NCBI GenBank assembly: GCA_903829565.1 | Contig: CAIKQM010000231.1 | Span: 1-11,056 of the forward strand | DNA length: 11,056 nt | Source: an uncultured Planctomycetota bacterium | GTDB lineage: Bacteria; Planctomycetota; UBA1135; GCA-002686595 | Reading direction: 5' to 3' | In this document: positions 1 through 6,117 of the stretch, piece after piece | Layout of the letters: each line of letters begins with the position of its first letter | How positions within the stretch are numbered: the stretch's first letter is position 1 | The notes under the pieces: model-generated | Databases searched by the model: none | Told to the model about the DNA's origin: nothing | Seen by the model: only the letters and a program-made list of their open reading frames with translations | Program-made: the position numbers and the translations under genes

Positions 1-203
1 CGGGCTACGAACAGGTCTATGGTGCAATCGCGCCGCGCGAAGCCTGCATGCGCTTGCTGCGTGAGCATCACCTCGCCGCGATCCCCTCCAGCATTTTCTA
101 CGACAACGAAGCCACTTGCCCGCGCTTCCTGCGCTTCCAGTTCGCCGTCGAAAGTCCCGTGCTCGACGAGGTGGCACGTCGCTTGCGCCGCGCGGCACCG
201 TAG
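1..203 (+). CDS. C-terminal end of a class I/II PLP-dependent aminotransferase (partial)
   Basis: The window opens inside a gene whose frame starts at base 3 and ends with TAG at 201-203, leaving about 66 residues. The visible part contains AAIPSSIFY followed by CPRFLRFQFAVES and an Arg-rich helix. This matches the last domain of fold-type I aminotransferases of the kynurenine/methionine/aspartate aminotransferase group, where a strand with 'IPxSxFY' precedes 'R.LRFxFA', whose arginine binds the substrate carboxylate. The PLP-binding lysine lies outside the window, so substrate cannot be assigned. The stop lies 9 bases before the next ATG, so the gene is probably co-transcribed with the metallopeptidase downstream. 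The assignment rests on motif recognition in a short tail; the family is fairly secure, the specific enzyme is not. Confidence 0.7.
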   Translation, partial: GYEQVYGAIAPREACMRLLREHHLAAIPSSIFYDNEATCPRFLRFQFAVESPVLDEVARRLRRAAP

Positions 204-212
204 ACTGCGTGC

Positions 213-1604
213 ATGCTGCTCACGCCGCTTCTCGTCGTCCTCGCCGCGCTCATCACTCCGCTGCAAGATCGAGCGCCGCGCAGCGTGCATTCGGTCAGCG
301 ACCTGAGCCAAGAGTTCACGTTCTACATGGACGGGCGCTTTCACACGCAATACCTCAAAGACGTAGGGCGTGATGTGCGCAACTGGGGTTCGCTGCATCG
401 GCTCGATCTGTCGAACGCGAACTTGCTGGTGTTGTCGGAGGGCGATCCGCATGTGCCCTACAGCGACGCTTCGATCGACCATGTCGAACGCTATGTCGAG
501 GACGGCGGCACGCTGCTCTTGATGGCCGATGGCGGCGAGGCCATGCCGCCGGGAGCGGCTGTGGCCGCGCGCTTTGGCGCACGCCTCGACGTGCAACGCG
601 CTGCGACCCCGGCGCGCTTTGCCACAGCACAACCCGCCGACACCAAGCTTGAGTTCCGCGGCGGGCGCGTGTTCGAGATCGGTCTCGCCTGGACGCCGCT
701 GGTCGTCGATGCCAAGGGCGAACCGCTGCTGGCCAAGCGCCGCCACGGCAAGGGCTGGGTGTTGCTCGGCAGTCGCGGCCTCTTCGGCCATCAACCCGAC
801 GCCAAGGACCCCATCAACGCCGCGTGGGTGACGCCGCTGCTGGTTGAACTCGCCGGCACCAAGCCCATTGATCCCAAACGGCCGCACCAAGGTCCCTTTG
901 CCGAGCATGCACGCGAGATCGGTCCCCTCACGCTGGAATACACCGACGGCACACAGCCCTATGCCGACTCGATTGCCAAGGAGTACGAACTGGTGCGGCC
1001 GCACCTTGTGGCCTTGACCGGTGTGGAACCGTCGGCGGGCATGATCACGCGCTTGCTCGTCTTGCCCACAGGTGGCGGCGGGTTCTCCAGCGGCGAGCGC
1101 ATCGCCATCGCCGCCTGGTGGGGTGACTATCCCAAGCAGCGCTACCCGATGGTCGAGCTGATCGCGCATGAAGCCGGTCATTCGTGGGTGCTGCCGCATC
1201 CCGAACCGCTATGGAATGAACCGATCGCGACCTATCTCGGCATCCAAGTCGGCAAGCGTATGGGCATGGAGGACGCGCAACGCACCCTAGACGCGCAGCT
1301 CGCCGCTGGTCGCCGGCACGACCCCGACTGGACCAAGCTCGATCCCCTTGCTCCCGATGCGCCTCGCGACCTTGTGTGGGGCAAGTCGTACTTCGTGTTC
1401 GAAGAGCTCGAACGCCTGCACGGTCCGGGGGCCCTCGCCAAGTACTTCACCACCAAGCGCGCGCTGGTCGCCAAAGACCGCCCGCGCTACACGATGGACG
1501 ACTGCGTCGCAGTGTGGAGTCGCGCGTTGGGCAAAGACCTGTACCCGTGGTTCCGCTCGCTGGCGTTCCCAGTCGAGAGCACACGTTCGGACTTGGGGCG
1601 CTAG
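213..1604 (+). CDS. Secreted gluzincin-type zinc metallopeptidase (HEXXH) with N-terminal flavodoxin-like domain
   Basis: The 463-residue protein begins with a short hydrophobic leader (about residues 3-16), suggesting export or anchoring. Residues about 50-220 resemble a ThuA/GATase-like alpha/beta domain: a strand ending in LLVLSEGD, then VERYVEDGGTLLLMADGG, typical of domains that sense or bind rather than cut. The catalytic part has HEAGH at residues 319-323, with Glu336 in LWNEPIATY as the likely third zinc ligand. This resembles the 'NEGxAxY' segment of gluzincins and the HEXXH-X(8-24)-E spacing of M60-like peptidases. A helical region follows to the C terminus. The ATG at 213 is the first start after the upstream stop and precedes the hydrophobic leader. 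It lies between the aminotransferase and the redoxin on the same strand. The substrate is unknown. Zinc peptidase is confident; the exact family is not. Confidence 0.75.
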   Translation: MLLTPLLVVLAALITPLQDRAPRSVHSVSDLSQEFTFYMDGRFHTQYLKDVGRDVRNWGSLHRLDLSNANLLVLSEGDPHVPYSDASIDHVERYVEDGGTLLLMADGGEAMPPGAAVAARFGARLDVQRAATPARFATAQPADTKLEFRGGRVFEIGLAWTPLVVDAKGEPLLAKRRHGKGWVLLGSRGLFGHQPDAKDPINAAWVTPLLVELAGTKPIDPKRPHQGPFAEHAREIGPLTLEYTDGTQPYADSIAKEYELVRPHLVALTGVEPSAGMITRLLVLPTGGGGFSSGERIAIAAWWGDYPKQRYPMVELIAHEAGHSWVLPHPEPLWNEPIATYLGIQVGKRMGMEDAQRTLDAQLAAGRRHDPDWTKLDPLAPDAPRDLVWGKSYFVFEELERLHGPGALAKYFTTKRALVAKDRPRYTMDDCVAVWSRALGKDLYPWFRSLAFPVESTRSDLGR

Positions 1605-1650
1605 ACGGCTGTCATCCGGCACGAGAACGGGTAGGATCGGCAGGGTACGC

Positions 1651-2679
1651 ATGAAGCTACACCTCCTCCTCGCTGCGTTGCTTTGTCTGGCCACGCTGCC
1701 GATCGCGTTCTCGACCGCCACGCCGGCGGCCATCGAGAAGCCCGCGGTCGGCGCAGACGCGCCTGACATCACTGCGCCGACATGGTTCAACCACCTCGGC
1801 CGCACGATCAACAAGAACAACCTCGGCGGCAACGCCGTGTTGGTGGAGTTCTGGGCCACCTGGTGAGGCCCCTGTCGTGCGGCGTGGCCGCACCTCCAGG
1901 AACTACACGAGAAGTACGCCGACAAGGGCTTGGTCGTCTTGGCCGTCTCCGACGAGGAGAAGGGCAAGGTGCAGCAATTCCTTGATCAGAACGGCTACAC
2001 GGTGCGGACTTCGGCGGGCTCGACGTCGGGAGGCAGCTACGGCGTCTCCGGCATCCCCGCGTCGTTCCTCATCGGCGCCGACGGCAAGATCGTGTGGTCG
2101 GGCAGCCCGTTTGAATTGTCCGAGGCACAGATTGAAGTCGCGTTGAAGGGCGTCAAGCCCGGCACGGGGCTGGCCAACATTCTGTCGGTGCCCGCGACGC
2201 AGGAATACAGCAAGCGCCTCAAGCCGGCGACTGATTTGGGCGCCGCCGGCAAGCCGGGCAAGGCTCTCGCGGCCGTGCGCACGATCGTGGCCGACGAGAA
2301 GGCCGAAGCGCAGGACAAGAGCGACGCCGAGCACTACGAGTTGGAGCTCACCGGTCACGCCAAGGAGCTCGCGACCCAGATCGAGGCGTTGATTGAGGCC
2401 AAGGACATGGTGCGCGCAGTGGACGCGCTCGAAATGTTGGCCAAGGAGTTCGCCGGCCTGCCCGAGGCCAAGCTGTACAGCGAGCGCTTGGCGAGCGTGA
2501 AGGCCGACAAGGCTTTGTCCAAAGAACTTGACGCGTCCAAAGCTTTTGACAAGTGCAAGAAGGACGCCGCCAAGCTCGCCGGTTCGAAGGCCAAGGTGAA
2601 GTACGCCGACTTTGCCGAAAAATGGAAGGGCACGCGCGCTGGTGAGCGGGCGTTGGCCTTGTCCAAGAAAAAAGACTGA
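1651..2679 (+). CDS. Selenocysteine-containing TlpA/ResA-like thioredoxin (UGPC active site), secreted, with helical C-terminal domain
   Basis: Read through the in-frame TGA at 1864-1866, the frame gives 342 residues. Residues 1-22 form a signal peptide. A redoxin domain spans about residues 30-165: LVEFWATW, then Sec72-Gly-Pro-Cys75, then RAAWPHLQELHEKY, AVSDEE and the cis-proline segment GIPASFLIGADGKIVW. This is the fold of TlpA/ResA/AhpC-TSA proteins, which reduce disulfides outside the cytoplasm. TGA replaces exactly the nucleophilic first Cys of CxxC, and the coding signal continues unbroken in the same frame. Residues about 170-342 are Lys/Ala-rich helices, perhaps TPR-like. Translation stopping at TGA would leave 71 residues lacking the active site. 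The start at 1651 is supported by the signal peptide; the ribosome site is weak (AGGG about 8 bases upstream). Sec is inferred, since selA, selB, selC and selD are not in the window. The alternatives are a pseudogene or a sequence error. Confidence 0.88.
1864..1866 (+). other. In-frame TGA, probable selenocysteine codon (Sec72 of the redoxin)
   Basis: The codon sits between TGG (Trp71) and GGC-CCC-TGT (Gly-Pro-Cys75), at the first-Cys position of the thioredoxin CxxC motif. No frameshift is needed: the upstream part from 1651 and the downstream part to 2679 share one frame. The second thioredoxin in this window has an ordinary Cys codon at the equivalent position (WATWCGPCK), which gives an internal comparison. 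Confidence 0.88.
1871..1900 (+). promoter_or_regulatory. Putative bacterial SECIS element of the redoxin
   Basis: Directly after the TGA the RNA can fold into a two-part hairpin. The lower stem is CCUG (1871-1874) with CAGG (1897-1900). An internal loop separates it from an upper stem of 7 Watson-Crick pairs, GUGCGGC (1877-1883) with GCCGCAC (1887-1893). The apical loop is GUG (1884-1886). Known bacterial SECIS rules ask for a small apical loop with a G in its first two bases, about 16-37 nt after UGA. Here the loop begins with G and 17 nt separate it from the UGA. The element lies within codons for residues 74-84, so it must serve both protein and RNA. Confidence 0.75.
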
Positions 2680-2699
2680 GCCGGGCCGTCCGCCAAGCC

Positions 2700-3704
2700 T
2701 CAGAACGACATCCAATCGCCGGTGAGGACTGCACTGTGTGCCAAGTCCTCATCGGCGAGTGTCGTTTTGGGCATGATCATCGTGCCGACGGAACGCGGGT
2801 CGGCCCAACGCGGCACAGAGATAGTCCACGGGGCGCCTTGTGCGGAGGCCACGCGCCGGCGCAAGTTGGTTGTCAAGTAAACCGGACGGCCGCCACCGGC
2901 GTAGCGCGCAGCCTCGAGCACCAACGCAAACCGGTCGGGCAGGATGTCCGGGTACACATCGACAAGCACCGTGAACTCGATCCCGCGCACGCGATGGCTG
3001 GCCAACACGAGCACGAAGTGCTCGCTGGCGCCGTGCACCTGCACGAAACGCGTGCGCGCATCGGCATCCGGCCCCAAGTGACGCCACACGAACCAGCTAC
3101 GGTCCTTCACAAAGTTGCCGGGGCGCGTCGGTACCTCGGGGATGGACTGCACCAACGGCGCCACTTCGTGGGCTGTGCGCGGGGTGCACGACAAACGCGA
3201 GCCATCCGGCGTCGTCAACGTGCGGCGTTTGCGTGGCAAGCAGATCAGTGTTTCGCTTTGGTCGAGGTACCGGCCACCGTGCCGCAGGAACACGCCCAAC
3301 GAACGCGGGTTCGGGTACACGAAGGCAAAGTCCGCAGGTTGCGCCGCGACGGCCTGCAACACAGCGCCGACCAACTTGGTGCCCACACCTGCGCGTTGCA
3401 GATCAGCCGCGATGGCAAAGCACGACAACTGCCAGCCGGTGGCGGTGCGCCCATCACGGCACAGCAAACGCCATGGAATCGCGCTGAAGTGGCCGACCGC
3501 CCGGCCCGCGCTGTGCGCGATAGCCACGATGGCACGCCCTGACGGATTGAGCTCGCTGTGCATGCGCGCCACGAACTCGACCGAGTCTTTAGGGCGCGCC
3601 CACGGCGACACAATGCGGAACGCATCCGCGGCCAGCTGCACATACAGCGCCGCGTCCTCGGAACGCCAAGGGCGTGATTCGAGCGTTAGTTCCGGGCCAG
3701 CCAC
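2700..3704 (-). CDS. GNAT-family N-acetyltransferase with C-terminal extension
   Basis: Starting from a GTG at 3704, the protein is 334 residues. The first half carries a GNAT fold: AIVAIAHSAGRAVGHFSAIP (strands around residues 58-77), SCFAIAADLQRAGVG with the acetyl-CoA pyrophosphate loop Q/RxxGxG/A at residues 103-108, and VYPNPRSLGVFLRHGG, the usual last helix and strand. The second half (about 155-334) has a similar alpha/beta look with no readable acetyl-CoA loop; it may be a degenerate second GNAT domain or a substrate-recognition domain. The open frame continues upstream to 4283, but that part overlaps the deacetylase gene in another frame and is not coding. The GTG start overlaps the deacetylase stop by 19 bases, implying translational coupling. 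The acceptor is unknown; the neighbour suggests an amino sugar, which is inference only. Confidence 0.72.
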   Translation of the reverse strand: MAGPELTLESRPWRSEDAALYVQLAADAFRIVSPWARPKDSVEFVARMHSELNPSGRAIVAIAHSAGRAVGHFSAIPWRLLCRDGRTATGWQLSCFAIAADLQRAGVGTKLVGAVLQAVAAQPADFAFVYPNPRSLGVFLRHGGRYLDQSETLICLPRKRRTLTTPDGSRLSCTPRTAHEVAPLVQSIPEVPTRPGNFVKDRSWFVWRHLGPDADARTRFVQVHGASEHFVLVLASHRVRGIEFTVLVDVYPDILPDRFALVLEAARYAGGGRPVYLTTNLRRRVASAQGAPWTISVPRWADPRSVGTMIMPKTTLADEDLAHSAVLTGDWMSF

Positions 3705-4555
3705 TCGTAATTCACCAGTTGGATGCCCTGTTCCGCGATCACGGCGCGCGCTTCGGGAGCGAGCATCGCTTCGTACTCCAGCTTGCGCCGCAACGGGCCG
3801 TGATCGCCCCACGGCTCGCCCGGTTCGATGCCCATGCTGGGATGCACGAGCAGCTCGCTGACGCGGCCGGGTTCGAGCGCACGCAGCGCATCGACCACCC
3901 ACGGCAACGTCATGTCGCCCGATTTCACCATGCCCACAAAGCGTGCGGGGTGCCGCAAGCCTTGGTCGGAACGCCACCATGTGACGCGCGACGCCGCGGA
4001 GATGAACAACGACACAGGCCAACGGCCCAACGGGGTGCCGCGGAACTCGCGCCAGCGCGTGGCCTCGCTGGCGCGCGCACAGCGAATGCCCGCGTTGCGC
4101 GCCAAACGATGCGCCAACGGCCCGAGAGCCGGAAACGAACTCAGGTGGCAATGCCCATCGATGTGATCGGGTTGCAGGCCTTCGTGGCGCACCTTGTCGA
4201 TTTGGGCCTGCCACTCGCGCGCGACCTCGTCCTTGCGCACGCGGCCCAACAGAATGCGGCGCAGCTGCGTGTGCAGCGGCCAAAACCGCCCGTCCGGACC
4301 GACGAGACTCGGGACCTGTGACGGATCGGTCACCGGGCGTTCGTCGTGCAGCACCAAGTGCACCCCGAGACCCAGACTCCAGGTGCGGCGCGCCCGCTCG
4401 GCCGCGGCGGCAAAGCTGGCCCCTGTGGCCGCCATGCTGGCGCTGGTGATGATGCCGCGCTCATGCGCGTCAAAAATCGCCGCGTCGTAGCTCGCATGCA
4501 TGCCCAAGTCGTCGGCGTTGACGATCAGGTAGCGCGTCTGCGGATTCAGGACCAT
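3686..4555 (-). CDS. YdjC/ChbG/HpnK-family carbohydrate deacetylase
   Basis: The 289-residue protein opens with YLIVNADDLGMH (metal-binding Asp15 and Asp16), then GLGVHLVLHDERP (His67) and PDHIDGHCHL (Asp133, His135, His137), and later ELLVHPSMG near the C terminus. These are the ordered signatures of the YdjC fold, metal-dependent enzymes that remove acetyl groups from N-acetylated sugars, such as chitooligosaccharides for ChbG or hopanoid-linked N-acetylglucosamine for HpnK. Length is typical and all key residues are present, so it is likely active and cytoplasmic. It diverges from the thioredoxin gene across 39 bases and overlaps the GNAT gene downstream. Together the pair could remove and add acyl groups on a sugar, but the substrate cannot be read from sequence. 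The ATG at 4555 sits just before the first core strand. Confidence 0.88.
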   Translation of the reverse strand: MVLNPQTRYLIVNADDLGMHASYDAAIFDAHERGIITSASMAATGASFAAAAERARRTWSLGLGVHLVLHDERPVTDPSQVPSLVGPDGRFWPLHTQLRRILLGRVRKDEVAREWQAQIDKVRHEGLQPDHIDGHCHLSSFPALGPLAHRLARNAGIRCARASEATRWREFRGTPLGRWPVSLFISAASRVTWWRSDQGLRHPARFVGMVKSGDMTLPWVVDALRALEPGRVSELLVHPSMGIEPGEPWGDHGPLRRKLEYEAMLAPEARAVIAEQGIQLVNYEWLARN

Positions 4556-4581
4556 GGTGGGGCGGCGAGCGTTGGTGTTCT

Positions 4582-4612
4582 ATCTTATGCAGGTATGAAC
4601 TTCGGTCAGCAA
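4582..4612 (-). promoter_or_regulatory. Possible sigma70-like promoter for the deacetylase-GNAT pair
   Basis: On the minus strand, an extended -10-like TGCATAAGAT (4582-4591) follows TTGCTG (4607-4612) at about 18 bases. The start site would lie roughly 20 bases before the deacetylase ATG. The -35 lies within the first codons of the divergent thioredoxin gene. The region is AT-rich compared with its surroundings. This is pattern matching only. Confidence 0.28.
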
Positions 4613-5542
4613 GGAGCCTTCGGTCAACCCGGTGCTTTTGGTCAGCCCAGTGCTTTCGGCCAGCAGCCTGCACTCGGTCAACAGCCTGTGGTCGAAAAGT
4701 ATGTCGTCGATGTGACGGTCGAATCCTTCCGCGAGGAAGTGGTCGAGCGGTCCAAGAAGACTTTGGTGCTGGTGGACTTGTGGGCCACGTGGTGCGGGCC
4801 GTGCAAGACGCTCGGACCGGCCTTGGAAAAGGTCGCCAAGGAGCTCGCTGGCAAGGTGGTCGTCGCCAAGATTGATGTCGACCAGAATCCCGAGCTGGCG
4901 GAGATGTTCGGGGCGCAGAGCATCCCGACCGTGGTGCTGATCAAGGATGGGCGCCCGATCGATGGCTTCGTGGGCGCGCGCAGCGAAACCGAGATCAAGG
5001 AGATGCTCAAGCGGCACTTGCCGGCGGCGGCAGTGGATCCGTTGGTGGCGGCACTTGAGCTCGAAACGGCGGGCGACATTCTGGGCGCGCTCGAAGGCTT
5101 GCGCGAACTGGCCGATGCCGAGAAGCCGACCAAGCTGGCGCGCGCGCACTTGGCGCGCATCTATGCGCAAAACGGCGCGCTCGACGAAGCGCGCACCGAG
5201 TACCAGCTGTTGAGCCCCGACGAAGTGGACAGCGACCCGGCGCGCACCGCCAAGGCGTTGTTGGCGTTGGAGGAGCAGAAGGTCGACTTGGAACCGCTCG
5301 AAGCCGCGGTCAAAAAGAAGCCCAAGGACCTGCAAGCGCAGATCGCGCTGGGCAAAGGCTTGTTGGCGGCGGGACGCACGGAAGAGGGCTTAGAGCGCCT
5401 GTACCAAGTGTGCGTCGTCGACCTCAAGTTCGAGGGCGGCGCGCCGCGTCTGGCGTTGCTCGAAGCCTTTGACGCGTTGGGCCCAACGAATCCATTGGCG
5501 ATTCAATACCGCCGCAAGCTGTCGATCTTGCTGTGTTCGTAA
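4595..5542 (+). CDS. Thioredoxin with TPR-like C-terminal domain (CnoX/YbbN-like) and N-terminal FGQ repeats
   Basis: The 315-residue protein has three parts. Residues 1-31 are low complexity, built from about five imperfect copies of (A)FGQ(P/Q)(G/S/P). Residues about 35-138 are a thioredoxin domain with WATWCGPCK (Cys67, Cys70) and the cis-proline in QSIPTVVLIKDG. Residues about 143-315 are helical repeats such as KLARAHLARIYAQNGALDEA and LLAAGRTEEGLERLYQV, matching the TPR region of CnoX (YbbN), a co-chaperone that protects proteins from oxidative aggregation. E. coli CnoX has a different motif (SQHC), so here reductase activity is likely retained. There is no signal peptide, so it is cytoplasmic. 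The ATG at 4595 is chosen because upstream codons in this frame overlap the divergent gene. The N-terminal repeats are not part of the usual family architecture. Confidence 0.85.
   Translation: MNFGQQGAFGQPGAFGQPSAFGQQPALGQQPVVEKYVVDVTVESFREEVVERSKKTLVLVDLWATWCGPCKTLGPALEKVAKELAGKVVVAKIDVDQNPELAEMFGAQSIPTVVLIKDGRPIDGFVGARSETEIKEMLKRHLPAAAVDPLVAALELETAGDILGALEGLRELADAEKPTKLARAHLARIYAQNGALDEARTEYQLLSPDEVDSDPARTAKALLALEEQKVDLEPLEAAVKKKPKDLQAQIALGKGLLAAGRTEEGLERLYQVCVVDLKFEGGAPRLALLEAFDALGPTNPLAIQYRRKLSILLCS
4598..4687 (+). repeat. Imperfect short tandem repeat encoding FGQ units
   Basis: About five degenerate units of 15-18 bases, each with TTCGGTCA(A/G)C or a near copy, encode the Gln/Gly/Phe/Pro-rich N terminus of the thioredoxin. 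Third positions differ between copies while the amino acids are kept, which points to selection at the protein level rather than a recent slippage event. Confidence 0.6.
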
Positions 5543-5553
5543 GCGTGCAGCGT

Positions 5554-6117
5554 TTATAGGCGCGCGCGCAGCGCGTCGACCTCACGCTGCAGCTGGAACA
5601 CTTCGGGGGCGAGCTGGGGCGTCAACACCAACGCGCGCACGCGCGTGCGAGCGTCGATGCGCTCGCCGCCTTTGCCGTTGGGGTCCGGCTGCACTTGTTC
5701 AGGCGCACCGACGGGCTCTACGCGCATCAAACGCGGCTCGCCCGGCAGAGGTGTTTCCCACTGCACTTCGCCATCTTCACCTTGCCAGCCTTCGCTGTAG
5801 CCCTCGGCTTTGGTCTGCGCCACCAAAGTGAAGGCCTCTTCAATCTGCTGCGCCAGTTTGGTTTGCAGCTCGACCAATTGCAGGCGGATGGTGGTGTTGC
5901 TGTTGGGCGCCGTGGTGCGTGTCGTTGTGTTTGTCGTCGCAGCCACGGGCGGCGCTTGCACGCTAGCCGTGTTGTTCTGCGAGGCCGTGGGCGTCACGTA
6001 CGAAGACTCGGTGCTCACTCCTGTAGTGGCGCGCGGAACCGGTGTCGGCCACAGCAACCACGCCAGCACGGCGCCTACGAGCACGAGCACTCCGAGACCA
6101 AGGTAGCCTTGTTTCAT
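5554..6117 (-). CDS. Small membrane-anchored protein with coiled-coil periplasmic part, unknown function
   Basis: I do not recognise this 187-residue protein. Residues about 5-23 (YLGLGVLVLVGAVLAWLLW) are one transmembrane segment or uncleaved signal anchor after a short Lys-containing start. Residues about 28-78 are Thr/Asn/Ser/Ala/Val-rich, a typical disordered linker. Residues about 78-105 (RLQLVELQTKLAQQIEEAFT) and the C-terminal FQLQREVDALRARL look like coiled-coil helices, with a Pro/Glu/Gly-rich stretch between. The chosen ATG at 6117 overlaps the mnmH stop as ATGA, so translation is probably coupled; the longer open frame upstream to 6654 overlaps mnmH and is not coding. It converges with the thioredoxin-TPR gene, 11 bases away. 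It could be an assembly or scaffold factor, but nothing in the sequence says which. Confidence 0.65.
   Translation of the reverse strand: MKQGYLGLGVLVLVGAVLAWLLWPTPVPRATTGVSTESSYVTPTASQNNTASVQAPPVAATTNTTTRTTAPNSNTTIRLQLVELQTKLAQQIEEAFTLVAQTKAEGYSEGWQGEDGEVQWETPLPGEPRLMRVEPVGAPEQVQPDPNGKGGERIDARTRVRALVLTPQLAPEVFQLQREVDALRARL

Noticed and set aside
1930..2679. Separate gene starting at ATG 1930
   Set aside because: It lacks the first strand and active site of the redoxin domain, and its frame is continuous with the signal-peptide part upstream of the TGA.
1903..2715. Long antisense open frame of 270 codons
   Set aside because: It lies antisense to the redoxin and has no recognisable motifs; such mirror frames are expected in high-GC DNA.
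3705..4283. N-terminal extension of the GNAT protein
   Set aside because: It overlaps the well-supported deacetylase on the same strand in another frame and is Arg/Ala/His-rich without domain features.
4598..4687. Short tandem repeats considered as a CRISPR-like array
   Set aside because: The units are adjacent without spacers and encode a protein repeat.
4580..5335. Minus-strand open frame opposite the thioredoxin gene
   Set aside because: It is the mirror of a protein with WCGPC and TPR features and shows repetitive mirror-image composition only.
5543..5600. Alternating GC run near the convergent gene ends as a terminator
   Set aside because: Only 11 bases separate the two genes, there is no U-tract, and the GC run is within coding sequence.
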